A stretch of 64,000 bases of DNA from Lutibacter sp. B1 (GCF_012524075.1 NZ_JAAZUI010000015.1:1-64000); one strand, 5' to 3'. Shown: positions 43,907 to 53,810, numbered from the stretch's first letter. Notes: generated from the letters alone by a model not told the origin. Translations and numbers: made by a program.

Positions 43907-45424
43907 TTAAACTAAAGAATAACGAGTCATTTTTTTAGGTTGTTCAATTCCCATTAATTTTAAAATTGTTGGAGCAACATCTCCTAAAACACCATCTTTA
44001 ATTTCTTTTAAATCTTTATCAACTAAAATTAAAGGAACAGGATTTGTTGTATGTGCTGTATTTGGTGTTCCATCAGGGTTTATCATGGTTTCACAATTAC
44101 CGTGATCGGCAATAATAATGGTGGTATAATCATTCTCTAAAGCAGTTGTAACCACATCTTCTACACATTTATCAACTGCTTCACAAGCTTTAATGGCAGC
44201 TTCCATAACACCTGTATGCCCAACCATATCACCATTGGCAAAGTTTAAACAAACAAAGTCAACTTCTTTTTTATTTAATTCAGGAATAATAGCATCTCTA
44301 ATTTCATAAGCACTCATTTCAGGCTTTAAATCGTATGTTGCAACTTTTGGTGATGGACATAAAAGGCGTTTTTCACCTTTAAATTCTTGCTCTCTTCCTC
44401 CTGAAAAGAAAAAAGTTACGTGTGGATATTTTTCGGTTTCGGCAATTCTTATTTGTTTTTTACCGGCTTTTTCCAATACTTCACCTAAAGTTTCTTCTAA
44501 ATTATCGGTATTGTAAATTACTTTGATGTTTTTAAAAGTTTCATCATAATTGGTCATTGTAACATAGTAAAGCGGTAAAGTTTTCATACCAAAATCCGGT
44601 AAATCTTCTTGGCTAAGTACTTGCGTTAGTTCTCTACCTCTATCTGTTCTGTAATTAAAGAAAATAACAACATCATCAGCTTCTATTTTAGCTTTAGGTG
44701 TGTCATTTTCATCAGTCATTATAATAGGTTTTATAAACTCATCAGTTACATCGTTGCTATAACTTTCTTCAATACTTTTAATAGCATTGGTAGATTTTAT
44801 TCCTGTAGCATTAACAACAGCATCATAAGCTATTTTTACACGATCCCATCTTTTATCTCTGTCCATAGCAAAATAGCGTCCAGTTATTGAAGCCAATTCA
44901 CCGGTTGTATTATTCATGTATTCCTGAATATCATTTATAAAGAATTTACCCGATTTTGGATCGCAATCTCTTCCGTCAGTAAATGCATGTAAGTATATGT
45001 TTTTAACATTATTTTCGTTTGCAACATCTAATAAACCTTTTAAATGATCAATATGAGAATGAATTCCTCCATCAGAAACTAATCCTAATAAATGAATATT
45101 TTTATTATTTTCTTTGGCATAAGAAAGCGCATCTAGTAATACTTTTTCAGTTCCTAATGTTTTGTTTTCTACAGCCATATTTATTCTAACCAAGTTTTGG
45201 TAAACAATTCTACCGGCACCTAAATTCATATGTCCTACTTCGCTATTACCCATTTGACCTTTAGGTAAACCAACATGTTCGCCGTCTGTACGTAAACTTG
45301 CGTTAGGATATTTAGGATATAAACTATCAATAAAAGAAGTTTTAGCATTAAAAACTGCAGATACTTTAGGATCTTGTGTTATTCCCCAGCCATCTAAAAT
45401 CATTAAAATTACTTTCTTATTCAT
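43907..45424 (-). CDS. gpmI: 2,3-bisphosphoglycerate-independent phosphoglycerate mutase
   Basis: A 505-residue alkaline-phosphatase-superfamily enzyme of glycolysis that interconverts 3- and 2-phosphoglycerate using manganese. D11 in LMILDGWG, the catalytic serine S61 in MGNSEVGHMNLGAGR, TDGRDCDP near 151 and IIADHGNCETM near the C-terminus provide the metal and phosphoserine sites. Full family length. CAAATATA on the plus strand at 45454-45461 is a likely -7 element (TATATTTG). Confidence 0.96.
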   Translation of the reverse strand: MNKKVILMILDGWGITQDPKVSAVFNAKTSFIDSLYPKYPNASLRTDGEHVGLPKGQMGNSEVGHMNLGAGRIVYQNLVRINMAVENKTLGTEKVLLDALSYAKENNKNIHLLGLVSDGGIHSHIDHLKGLLDVANENNVKNIYLHAFTDGRDCDPKSGKFFINDIQEYMNNTTGELASITGRYFAMDRDKRWDRVKIAYDAVVNATGIKSTNAIKSIEESYSNDVTDEFIKPIIMTDENDTPKAKIEADDVVIFFNYRTDRGRELTQVLSQEDLPDFGMKTLPLYYVTMTNYDETFKNIKVIYNTDNLEETLGEVLEKAGKKQIRIAETEKYPHVTFFFSGGREQEFKGEKRLLCPSPKVATYDLKPEMSAYEIRDAIIPELNKKEVDFVCLNFANGDMVGHTGVMEAAIKACEAVDKCVEDVVTTALENDYTTIIIADHGNCETMINPDGTPNTAHTTNPVPLILVDKDLKEIKDGVLGDVAPTILKLMGIEQPKKMTRYSLV

Positions 45425-45694
45425 TATAAATATGTATTAGTTTTTTTGTATGCCAAATATACAAAGTAATACGTTTAACATCATTTAATTGGCTGTTAAT
45501 TATAGTTAAAGTTACTAAAACGATTTAGAAAGTTTTGTTTTAATTTATTTAGTTTGTGCTTCTTACATCAGTTTTTGTAAACTTCACATCAACCGAAAGT
45601 TAAAGAGTTGTTAATTAACAGTTTTAAGTATAACAAAATCTTCTTTTTAGAGTCTTTATAGTATAAAACCACATTAACCTAAAATAATATTATT
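45425..45694. other. Divergent intergenic region of gpmI and the ankyrin gene
   Basis: About 270 bases with promoters for both genes expected. The gpmI -7 candidate is at 45454-45461. The rest is AT-rich with no hairpin or open frame of note. Confidence 0.5.
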
Positions 45695-46096
45695 ATGAAA
45701 AAACTAGTTTTATTAATTGCTTTATTAACATTTACTTTTGGTTTTGCAAAATCAGAAAATTCAATAGTAAATGATGAAATAAATTCGGTTATTTATAATA
45801 CGAATGTCAATCCATTTTGTAAGTTAATACAAATGGGAGATTATGATGCCGTAAAAGCACTAATTGAAGAAGGGCAAGATATTAATCAAAAATCTACAGG
45901 TTTAACTCCATTAATGTTTGCTGCACGCCATAATAAAGTTGATATAGTTACTTTATTAATTAAGAGTGGTGCAAAACTTAAAATAAAATCAGATAGAGGA
46001 GGTTATACTGCTTTAGATTACGCTAAAATGTCTAATGCTACAGAAGCTTATGATATTATTAAAAAAGCTATGGAAATGAAAAAAAATAAAAAATAG
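45695..46096 (+). CDS. Exported ankyrin-repeat protein
   Basis: A 133-residue protein with a signal peptide (MKKLVLLIALLTFTFGFAKS) and about two and a half ankyrin repeats: GDYDAVKALIEEGQDIN, TPLMFAARHNKVDIVTLLIKSGA and YTALDYAKMSNATEAYDIIKKA. Ankyrin repeats bind other proteins; no enzymatic domain is attached. A periplasmic or outer-membrane location is inferred from the signal. Partner unknown. A hairpin terminator follows. Confidence 0.88.
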   Translation: MKKLVLLIALLTFTFGFAKSENSIVNDEINSVIYNTNVNPFCKLIQMGDYDAVKALIEEGQDINQKSTGLTPLMFAARHNKVDIVTLLIKSGAKLKIKSDRGGYTALDYAKMSNATEAYDIIKKAMEMKKNKK

Positions 46097-46111
46097 ATTT
46101 GTTTAAATAAA

Positions 46112-46148
46112 TAATTAAGGTTGAATTTTAATTCAGCCTTAATTTTAT
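46112..46148. terminator. Bidirectional terminator
   Basis: AATTAAGGTTGAAT (46112-46125) pairs with ATTCAGCCTTAATT (about 46130-46143) with one G-T mismatch. It ends the ankyrin gene and the converging M48 protease gene. Confidence 0.65.
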
Positions 46149-46915
46149 TTTTGATATTTTTCTATTGCTTCTTTAATTTTCTCAATTCTATTTTCAGGAT
46201 CAGGGTGTGTGCTCATTCTTTCAGGAGTTCTGTTAGGTCCTGCAGCCTCTTTAAGTATTTCCATAACGCCAATCAACTCGATTGGATTATATCCGGCATC
46301 AATCATGAATCTAACACCCAATTCATCACTTTCCAATTCATCATCTCTTCCATAACTCATATTTATAACATTTGCAATTGCAGCAGCTCCGGCAGCAGTG
46401 CTGGGATCAAACCCAACAGCAACACCACTTAAAATACCTTGAGTCAATCCTTGTTTTGCCATTCTTTCTGCAGAATGCCGTCCAACAACGTGTCCTATTT
46501 CATGCCCTAAAACTCCGGCTAATTGATCTTCATTTTCTAATCTTGAAAATAAAGCGTAAGTTATAAATATTTGTCCGCCAGGTAATGCAAAAGCATTAAT
46601 TGTTTCAGGATCTCTAAGCAAATGAAAGTCGTATTTATATGGAGTTTGATTGGCTACGCTGCTATTCACCAATTTTTGACCAACTTGGTCTACAAATTTC
46701 TGGTAGTTTTGATCAGGATATAATCCGCCATGTTGTTGTGCCATTTCTGGAGCGCTTTGTAATCCAATAGCAATTTCTTCATCTGAAGTCATGGATATAT
46801 GCTGTTTTTTACCTGTATATTCATTAACTTCACTATTTGAATAGTATTTAAATAGCGTAAACAAAACAATAGCTACTCCTATTAAAAGGTTGATTTTTGT
46901 ATTTCTTTTTCTCAT
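46145..46915 (-). CDS. M48 family metallopeptidase, membrane anchored
   Basis: A 256-residue zinc protease. An N-terminal helix (about 9-24) anchors or exports it; the catalytic HEIGH is at 138-142 in LGHEIGHVVGRHSAERM and the third ligand lies in DELESDELG near 195-203. The C-terminus (ERMSTHPDPENRIEKI) is the typical M48 tail. The group includes BepA and LoiP, which maintain outer-membrane proteins. Length is standard for the short periplasmic form. Confidence 0.92.
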   Translation of the reverse strand: MRKRNTKINLLIGVAIVLFTLFKYYSNSEVNEYTGKKQHISMTSDEEIAIGLQSAPEMAQQHGGLYPDQNYQKFVDQVGQKLVNSSVANQTPYKYDFHLLRDPETINAFALPGGQIFITYALFSRLENEDQLAGVLGHEIGHVVGRHSAERMAKQGLTQGILSGVAVGFDPSTAAGAAAIANVINMSYGRDDELESDELGVRFMIDAGYNPIELIGVMEILKEAAGPNRTPERMSTHPDPENRIEKIKEAIEKYQK

Positions 46916-47094
46916 TTTTAGTTGATTTTTTTGTAAATATACAAAGTTAATTATTTGTATATCAAATGAAAAATTTTAAAAAAAAGATAAAAGGTTGGTA
47001 TTTTTCAATGTTGTTTAGGCATAAATAGTTCTTTTTCATTGGTTAAAAAAGAATAATTAGTAACCAGAGTTACTGATATTCGTATATTATCACT

Positions 47095-47102
47095 TATATT
47101 TG
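47095..47102 (+). promoter_or_regulatory. Candidate -7 element of the rhodanese gene
   Basis: TATATTTG matches TAnnTTTG and lies 24 bases before the ATG at 47127. No TTG at proper spacing is visible. Confidence 0.35.
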
Positions 47103-47126
47103 CGCCAAATTTAAAAATAATTTAAA

Positions 47127-47438
47127 ATGAGTTTTTTCGGTTTATTTGGAGGAGGAAACAGTGGGGCATCTATTGAGGATTATTTAAAAGAGGGTGCAGT
47201 TGTAATAGATGTTAGAACAGTTGAGGAATTTAAAAGTGGTCATGTAAATGGTTCTAAAAACATTGTTTTAGATACAATTCCACAAAAAGTTAATCAGATT
47301 AAAGCAATGAATAAGAAAATAATTGCCGTATGTAGAAGTGGAGCCAGAAGTGGGCAAGCAACTTCATTTTTAAAGCAACACGGTATTGATGTTATTAATG
47401 GCGGACCTTGGCAAAACGTTGCTAAGTTTGTGAATTAA
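47127..47438 (+). CDS. Rhodanese-like domain protein
   Basis: A 103-residue single-domain rhodanese. VVIDVRTVEEFKSGHVNGSKN at about 25-45 and the active-site loop C69-R-S-G-A-R-S carry the family marks. Such proteins move sulfane sulfur from thiosulfate or a persulfide to an acceptor. No signal peptide is visible, so it is cytoplasmic. Single gene with its own terminator. Confidence 0.93.
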   Translation: MSFFGLFGGGNSGASIEDYLKEGAVVIDVRTVEEFKSGHVNGSKNIVLDTIPQKVNQIKAMNKKIIAVCRSGARSGQATSFLKQHGIDVINGGPWQNVAKFVN

Positions 47439-47456
47439 TTATTGGTAAAAAATATA

Positions 47457-47486
47457 AAAAAAGGGGAGCATTTGCTCCCCTTTTTT
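47457..47486 (+). terminator. Terminator of the rhodanese gene
   Basis: AAGGGGAGCA and TGCTCCCCTT pair around a two-base loop and run into T6, 20 bases after the stop. Confidence 0.85.
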
Positions 47487-47606
47487 ATTAACATATATTT
47501 AATAAAATACTTATTAATAAATAAATAATTTAGTGTTTATGTAAAAATTATGACTATTTTACATGTAAAAAGGAATGTTTTTATATTTTTACTAAAAATA
47601 TATATT

Positions 47607-48881
47607 ATGAATAAAATGTTTTTATTTTTTCTTGTTTTTATTGGACTCAAAGCTTACTCTCAAGATATTGATCTTCTTATATCTGATGTAGAACCTCAAG
47701 TAATAGAATGGAGAAGGTATTTTCATGAAAATCCAGAATTGTCTAACAGAGAGTTTAAAACTTCTGAAAAAATAGCTGATTTTTTAAAGAAATCGGGCTT
47801 AGAGGTTCAAACAGGAATAGCATATACTGGAGTTGTAGGAATATTAAAAGGAGGAAAACCGGGACCGGTAATTGCTCTAAGGGCTGATATTGATGGTTTG
47901 CCAGTAACTGAAAGAGTTGATGTACCTTTCGCATCAAAAGTCAAAAGTAATTATAATGGTATTGAAACTGGTGTAATGCACGCTTGCGGTCACGACACAC
48001 ATATAGCTATATTAATGGGAACAGTAGAAGTTCTTTCTAAAATGAAAAAAGATATAAAAGGGACTGTCAAATTTATTTTTCAACCTGCAGAAGAAGGTCC
48101 ACCACCGGGAGAAAATGGAGGAGCTAAAATGATGGTTGAAGAAGGAGTGCTAAAAAATCCTGAGGTTGAAGCCATTTTCGGATTGCATATAAGTTCTGGA
48201 ACTGATGTTGGTATAATTGAGTACAAACCTGCAGGTACAATGGCTGCGGCTCAACGTTTTGTAATTAAAGTTAAAGGGAAACAAACGCATGGATCAAGAC
48301 CTTGGGGAGGAGTAGATCCAATTGTGGTTTCAGCCCAAATAATTAATGGGTTACAAACTATAATAAGTAGAGACACCGAATTAACTAAAGAAGCCGCTGT
48401 TATTTCTGTTGGTTTAATTAGAGGAGGTGTGCGAAATAATATTATACCTGAAGAGGTTGAAATGATAGGAACTATTAGAACATTAGATGAAGCTATGAAA
48501 ATAAAGTTGAATGAAGAAATGTTAAGAAGGGTGCCTGCTATTGCAGAAGCTTATGGTGCAAAGGCAGAGATTACTATAGAAGGAGGGTTGCCAATAACTT
48601 ATAATGATGTGGATTTAGTGAATAAAATGTTGCCTTCATTACAAAAAGCTGCAGGTAAAAATAATGTTCACTTAATAAATGCGGTTACTGGTGCTGAAGA
48701 TTTTTCTTATTTTCAAAAAGAAATTCCTGGATTTTATTTCTTTTTAGGAGGAAAGCCTTTAGATGTTAAGAAAGAAGACGCTGCTTCACATCACACACCA
48801 GATTTTTATATTGATGAAAGTGGTCTAAAATTAGGGGTTAAATCTTTTGTTAATTTGGTATTGGATTATACTGGTAGTTAA
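47607..48881 (+). CDS. Exported M20 family amidohydrolase
   Basis: A 424-residue zinc hydrolase with a signal peptide (MNKMFLFFLVFIGLKAYSQ), so the enzyme acts in the periplasm or outside. Metal-site segments are RADIDGLPVTE, MHACGHDTHIA, FQPAEEG and, near the end, TGAEDFSYF. Family members cleave N-acyl or N-carbamoyl amino acids and peptides. The frame opens at 47550, but the ATG at 47607 begins exactly at the signal peptide, and I take that as the start. Confidence 0.92.
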   Translation: MNKMFLFFLVFIGLKAYSQDIDLLISDVEPQVIEWRRYFHENPELSNREFKTSEKIADFLKKSGLEVQTGIAYTGVVGILKGGKPGPVIALRADIDGLPVTERVDVPFASKVKSNYNGIETGVMHACGHDTHIAILMGTVEVLSKMKKDIKGTVKFIFQPAEEGPPPGENGGAKMMVEEGVLKNPEVEAIFGLHISSGTDVGIIEYKPAGTMAAAQRFVIKVKGKQTHGSRPWGGVDPIVVSAQIINGLQTIISRDTELTKEAAVISVGLIRGGVRNNIIPEEVEMIGTIRTLDEAMKIKLNEEMLRRVPAIAEAYGAKAEITIEGGLPITYNDVDLVNKMLPSLQKAAGKNNVHLINAVTGAEDFSYFQKEIPGFYFFLGGKPLDVKKEDAASHHTPDFYIDESGLKLGVKSFVNLVLDYTGS

Positions 48882-48903
48882 GAAAAACATCTGTAAAATA
48901 CAC

Positions 48904-48929
48904 CAAGCCCACATTATGTGGGCTTTTTT
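48904..48929 (+). terminator. Terminator of the M20 hydrolase gene
   Basis: AAGCCCAC and GTGGGCTT pair around ATTAT with a T run after it, 22 bases after the stop. Confidence 0.85.
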
Positions 48930-48970
48930 AACGTTAAGGGGTCATCAGATTTAATAAAAATTTAACATTT

Positions 48971-48998
48971 TTTTAGTTCGTTTTATTCCGAACTAAAA
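48971..48998. promoter_or_regulatory. Perfect inverted repeat, probable operator of the efflux operon
   Basis: TTTTAGTTCG (48971-48980) and its exact complement CGAACTAAAA (48989-48998) are separated by eight bases, 25 bases before the start of the GbsR/MarR-type regulator. Such a site is the expected target of a winged-helix dimer that represses its own operon. Binding is inferred. Confidence 0.6.
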
Positions 48999-49022
48999 AC
49001 TTTTTTTGTCAAAATTTTTGTA

Positions 49023-49511
49023 ATGATTTCTGAAGAAGATTTAATAAAAGAAAAATTAGCATTGGTAGAAGAGCTTGGGGTACATTTTGAGAGCAGTGAT
49101 AATTTACCACCTTTAGCTGCAAGAATTGCTGTTTATTTAATATTAAGTGGTATAGAGGGAGCAACTTTTGAAGAGCTCGTAGAAAAATTAGAAGCAAGTA
49201 AAAGTTCAATTTCTACAAATTTACATTTACTTCAGTCTATGGAGAGAATTACATATTATACAAGATGTGGAGATAGAAAGAGACATTTCACAATATCACC
49301 TAACCATGTTATTTCAAGGTTAGAAGAAAAAATTGATTTATGGGAAAAAGAAAAAAGTAATCATCAAAAAGTACAAGATTATAAGCAAAAGATTATAAAA
49401 TTTAATAAAAAATATAATGAGAATAATTTAGGACTAGAATTTAACCAGCAGTACATAGAGTTTATTAATAAAATGATAAGCCATTTAGCCGAATTAAAAA
49501 AAATATACTAA
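49023..49511 (+). CDS. GbsR/MarR-type transcriptional regulator of the RND pump
   Basis: A 162-residue winged-helix protein. SGIEGATFEELVEKLEASKSS spans the recognition region (about 41-61), followed by ISTNLHLLQSMERITYYT and GDRKRHFTIS, the wing. The C-terminal half is a long charged helix likely to dimerise. It is the first gene of the efflux operon, 22 bases before the adaptor gene, with a perfect inverted repeat upstream. Ligand unknown. Confidence 0.88.
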   Translation: MISEEDLIKEKLALVEELGVHFESSDNLPPLAARIAVYLILSGIEGATFEELVEKLEASKSSISTNLHLLQSMERITYYTRCGDRKRHFTISPNHVISRLEEKIDLWEKEKSNHQKVQDYKQKIIKFNKKYNENNLGLEFNQQYIEFINKMISHLAELKKIY

Positions 49512-49533
49512 CGATTATAAATAATGACAAATA

Positions 49534-50622
49534 ATGAAAACTAATAAAATTACATTTAAATATGCTATTGTAGCCTTGTCGGTTATTGTTTTTGCAAGTT
49601 GTAAAAATAATGAACCAGCTCAAAAAGCAGCAATGGGACCAATGCCTTTAGCTGTACAAACTGTTAAAAAACAAGATGCTGTTGTAAATCAGGAATATTC
49701 TGCAAATTTAGAAGGGCAGCAAAATGTTGAAATTAGACCAAAAGTAAGTGGATTTATTCAAAAAATATACGTTGATGAAGGGCAACCGGTAAAAAAAGGC
49801 CAATTACTTTTTAAGTTAGAAACGCAATCGCTAAGTCAAGATGCTGCTGCTGCAAAAGCCAGAATTAATGTAGCTCAAGTAGAGGTTGATCGTTTAATAC
49901 CATTGGTAGAGAGAAATATAATAAGTAAAGTACAATTAGAAACAGCTAAAGCTAATTTAGCTCAAGCTAAAAGTAATTATAGTAGTATAGTAGCTAATAT
50001 TAATTATGCAAATATTACGAGTCCTGTTAATGGTGTTATAGGAAGTCTTCCATATAGAGAAGGAAGCCTTGTGAGTAGTGCTATTGTAGAGCCTTTAACC
50101 ACAGTATCTGACACAAAAATGGTTAGAGCGTATTTTTCAATGAATGAGAAAGAACTTTTAGATTTTAGCAGAACATTTGCAGGGCAAACCATGAAAGAAA
50201 AAATTAATAAAATACCGGAAGTTTCCCTTGTTTTAATTGATAATTCTATATATGAGTATAAAGGTAAAATAGAAACTATCAGCGGTTTAATAAACCAAAG
50301 GACAGGAAGTACCGAGTGTAGAGCTGTTTTTCCAAACCCGGAAGGTGTTTTAAGAAGTGGAGGTAGTGGTATCATTAGAATTCCTTTCGTTCAAAATGAG
50401 GTTATTTTAATTCCTCAGATTGCTGTATTTGATAGACAAGGTAAATATCATTTATTTGTTGTAGGTGAAGGTAATAAGGTAACTGAAAAAGTTGTTGAGG
50501 TAGTTGGAACAAAGGATTTAGACTATATAATTTCAAGTGGAATAGAAGAAGGAGAATCGGTTGTTGTTGAAGGTGTTTCAAAATTAGTTGATGGACAAGA
50601 AATATCTCCTAAATCACTTTAA
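49534..50622 (+). CDS. RND efflux periplasmic adaptor (membrane fusion lipoprotein)
   Basis: A 362-residue lipoprotein (lipid cysteine C23 in FASCKNN). Lipoyl and helical hairpin portions are visible: VEIRPKVSGFIQKIYVDEGQ, VKKGQLLFKLE, and INYANITSPVNGVIG; later beta-barrel segments end in LVDGQEISPKSL. The adaptor links the inner-membrane pump and outer-membrane channel encoded by the next two genes. Order regulator-adaptor-pump-channel is the common AcrAB-TolC-like layout. Confidence 0.93.
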   Translation: MKTNKITFKYAIVALSVIVFASCKNNEPAQKAAMGPMPLAVQTVKKQDAVVNQEYSANLEGQQNVEIRPKVSGFIQKIYVDEGQPVKKGQLLFKLETQSLSQDAAAAKARINVAQVEVDRLIPLVERNIISKVQLETAKANLAQAKSNYSSIVANINYANITSPVNGVIGSLPYREGSLVSSAIVEPLTTVSDTKMVRAYFSMNEKELLDFSRTFAGQTMKEKINKIPEVSLVLIDNSIYEYKGKIETISGLINQRTGSTECRAVFPNPEGVLRSGGSGIIRIPFVQNEVILIPQIAVFDRQGKYHLFVVGEGNKVTEKVVEVVGTKDLDYIISSGIEEGESVVVEGVSKLVDGQEISPKSL

Positions 50623-50650
50623 AATAAAATAATAAATAATCCAATAATTT

Positions 50651-53600
50651 TTGATTATGATAAAAAAATTTATTGAAAGACCCGTACTATCAACGGTAAT
50701 TTCTATTATAATAACAATTTTAGGTGTATTAGGATTAATGTCCTTACCTATAGAACAATATCCTGAAATTGCACCTCCAACCGTTCAGGTAAGCGCAGAT
50801 TATACAGGAGCTAATGCAGAAACTGTACTAAATAGTGTTATTATTCCTCTTGAAGAAGAAATAAATGGTGTAGAAGGAATGACCTATATGACTTCAACAG
50901 CCAGTAACGACGGTAGAGCAAGTATTAATGTGTATTTTGAGCAAGGGATAAATCCAGATATTGCAGCTGTAAATGTTCAAAATCGTGTTTCGAGAGCTAC
51001 AAGTAAGCTGCCTTCAGTTGTGGTACAAACAGGAGTTTCTACCATTAAAAGTCAAACAAGTGCTTTAATGTTTTTCTCATTGTATTCAAACAATAAAGAT
51101 TACGATGAAACTTTTGTTGAAAATTATGCTAAAATAAACTTAGTACCTAAGTTACAAAGAGTAAAAGGAGTTGGTCAGGTAAATGTTTTTGGAGCAAAAG
51201 ATTATTCCATGCGTATATGGATTAATCCTGAAAAAATGGCAATGTATAATATTATACCTTCAGATATTCAGGCTGCATTAAGAGAACAAAATATTGAAGT
51301 TGCTCCAGGTAAATTTGGCGAAAATGCTAATGGTATTTATGAATATACAATTAAATACAAAGGGCGTTTGTCAAAAGTTTCAGAGTATGAAAATATCATT
51401 ATAAAATCAACGGGTAAAGGATCTTTTTTAAGATTAAAAGATGTTGCAACAGTAGAACTTGGTGCTTTTAATTATGGTGCAAAAAACATGGGGATGGGAA
51501 AACCAGGTGTTGCTGTGAGTATTTTTCAAACTTCAGGATCAAATGCACGAGATATAATTACTGAAATAGAAAAAATTATGGAACAGTCAAAAGTTGACTT
51601 TCCAAAAGGAATAGATTATATAATTCCATATAACGTAAAATCATTTTTAGATGCATCAATAGCTAAAGTAATTTCAACTATTATAGAAGCATTTATCTTA
51701 GTGTTTATTGTTGTATTTATTTTTCTTCAAGATTTACGATCAACATTAATTCCACTTATAGCAGTACCTGTAGCTATTATCGGTACATTTTTCTTTATGC
51801 AATTGTTTGGGTATTCCATTAATATGCTAACCCTTTTTGCTATAATTTTGGCGATTGGTATTGTGGTTGATGATGCAATTGTAGTAGTTGAAGCTGTGCA
51901 TGCAAAACTAGATCAAGGTGCAAAATCATCAAAAGAAGCTACAGTTTCAGCAATGAGTGAGATTACTGGAGCTATTATTTCTATTACACTGGTAATGTCG
52001 GCAGTATTTATACCTGTAACATTTATTAAAGGTTCATCGGGTATTTTTTACCAACAGTTTGCAATAACATTAGCTATTGCTATTGTTATTTCAGCGGTAA
52101 ATGCATTAACCTTAAGTCCTGCTTTATGTGCATTATTTTTAAAACCTCAACATGATTCTAAACATAAAAAAGAAGGACTTCAAAAACGGTTTTTCACAGC
52201 TTTCAATACTGGATTTGAAATTATGCATCAAAAATACACCAATATTTTAAAAACATTTTTGAATAGAAAATGGTTAGCAGTATTATTAATAGTATTAGTT
52301 TCAAGTATTGGATTATACTTTTTTAAGAATACTCCAACTGGATTTATACCAGCCGAAGATAGAGGAATTATATTTAGTGATATTTCTTTAACGCCAGGAT
52401 CAACTATAGAGCAAACTCAAAAAGTGGTAAATAAATATGATTCTATTTTAGCTTCTATGGATATTATTGAAGCTAGAATGAATATTGTTGGATTTAGTTT
52501 GTTAAATGGAGTTAATGGTGGCTCATATGCTTTTTCGGTTATTAAACTAAAAGATTGGGATCAAAGAAAAGAAGATAATCAGTCTGTGCAAGCAGTAATT
52601 GGTCAGCTTTTTGGTAAAACGGCACAAATTAAGGATGCAAAATTGCTGTTTTTTAGCCCTCCAAGTGTGCAAGGGTTTGGTTCATCAGATGGTTTTGAGT
52701 TAAAATTGCAGGATAAAGGAGAAGATAGTTGGATTGATATGAGTGCTGTTTCGGGGAATTTCCTTAAGCACTTAAATTCAAGACCAGAAATACAGTATGC
52801 AATGACCAGTTTTAATCCTAATTTTCCACAATATCAATTAGATATTAATGTGGAAAAAATTAAAGATGCTGGTATTACAGTAGGCGAAATATTTAATACG
52901 CTTCAAGGTTATTATGGAGGTTTATACACTACAGATTTTAACCGATTTGGGAAACAATATCGTGTAATGATTCAGGCAAAACCAGAAGATAGAGAAACTC
53001 CGGAAACATTAAATAGTGTTTTTGTTAGAAATGCGAATAATGAATCGGTTGCTATTAGTCAGTTTGTAAGTTTAAAAAGAGTTTATGGACCGGAGTTTGT
53101 ATCACGGTATAATTTATTAAAATCGATTAACATTACGGGTAAATCAAATCCGGGTTATAGTACAGGAGATGCAATTAAAGCTATTGAAGAAGTAGCAGCA
53201 GAGCATTTACCTACAAACTATAAATATGAATTCTCAGGGATGACACGTGAAGAAATAATTTCTGGAGGACAATCAACTTGGGTATTTGTATTAAGTTTAA
53301 TATTTGTTTATTTCTTATTAGCAGCACAGTATGAAAGTTATGTATTGCCTCTTTCAGTATTATTCTCTTTACCTGTGGGAGTCGCTGGAGCCATTGCTTT
53401 TATAAATATGGCAGGATTAGAAAATAATATTTATTTCCAAATTACATTAATTATGTTAATAGGTTTATTAGCTAAAAACGCCATTTTGATTGTTGAATTT
53501 GCTTTACAGCGAAGGCGTCACGGATTATCTTTATACGAATCAGCTATACAAGGAGCGAAAGCTCGTTTACGTCCTATTATAATGACTTCATTTGCCTTTA

Positions 53601-53800
53601 TTTTTGGGATGCTTCCTTTAGCGTTAGCAGGAGGTGTTGGTGCTGTAGGTAACAAATCTATTGGTACAGGTGCAGCAGGAGGTATGTTAATTGGGACATT
53701 GTTAGGAGTTTTAGTAATTCCGGTATTGTTTGTAATCTTCCAAAGTATACAGGAATATATAGGGAAAAAACCAAGTGAAGACGATCCTGAAATTTTATAA
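50651..53800 (+). CDS. RND multidrug efflux transporter (HAE1 type)
   Basis: A 1,049-residue inner-membrane pump with twelve helices and two large periplasmic loops. ERPVLSTVISIIITILGVLGL starts the first helix; LAIGIVVDDAIVVVEAVHAKL carries the proton-relay aspartates of helix 4, and GLLAKNAILIVEFA the matching helix 10 segment. TPTGFIPAEDRG opens the second half. Full AcrB length. Substrate range cannot be read from sequence; the HAE1 class usually exports hydrophobic drugs, bile salts or dyes. Confidence 0.95.
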   Translation: MIMIKKFIERPVLSTVISIIITILGVLGLMSLPIEQYPEIAPPTVQVSADYTGANAETVLNSVIIPLEEEINGVEGMTYMTSTASNDGRASINVYFEQGINPDIAAVNVQNRVSRATSKLPSVVVQTGVSTIKSQTSALMFFSLYSNNKDYDETFVENYAKINLVPKLQRVKGVGQVNVFGAKDYSMRIWINPEKMAMYNIIPSDIQAALREQNIEVAPGKFGENANGIYEYTIKYKGRLSKVSEYENIIIKSTGKGSFLRLKDVATVELGAFNYGAKNMGMGKPGVAVSIFQTSGSNARDIITEIEKIMEQSKVDFPKGIDYIIPYNVKSFLDASIAKVISTIIEAFILVFIVVFIFLQDLRSTLIPLIAVPVAIIGTFFFMQLFGYSINMLTLFAIILAIGIVVDDAIVVVEAVHAKLDQGAKSSKEATVSAMSEITGAIISITLVMSAVFIPVTFIKGSSGIFYQQFAITLAIAIVISAVNALTLSPALCALFLKPQHDSKHKKEGLQKRFFTAFNTGFEIMHQKYTNILKTFLNRKWLAVLLIVLVSSIGLYFFKNTPTGFIPAEDRGIIFSDISLTPGSTIEQTQKVVNKYDSILASMDIIEARMNIVGFSLLNGVNGGSYAFSVIKLKDWDQRKEDNQSVQAVIGQLFGKTAQIKDAKLLFFSPPSVQGFGSSDGFELKLQDKGEDSWIDMSAVSGNFLKHLNSRPEIQYAMTSFNPNFPQYQLDINVEKIKDAGITVGEIFNTLQGYYGGLYTTDFNRFGKQYRVMIQAKPEDRETPETLNSVFVRNANNESVAISQFVSLKRVYGPEFVSRYNLLKSINITGKSNPGYSTGDAIKAIEEVAAEHLPTNYKYEFSGMTREEIISGGQSTWVFVLSLIFVYFLLAAQYESYVLPLSVLFSLPVGVAGAIAFINMAGLENNIYFQITLIMLIGLLAKNAILIVEFALQRRRHGLSLYESAIQGAKARLRPIIMTSFAFIFGMLPLALAGGVGAVGNKSIGTGAAGGMLIGTLLGVLVIPVLFVIFQSIQEYIGKKPSEDDPEIL

Positions 53801-53810
53801 AAATATAGAA

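Noticed and set aside
53775-53810. Start of the efflux channel inside the pump gene
   Set aside because: The lipoprotein signal begins at 53811, and the added twelve residues are not signal-like.
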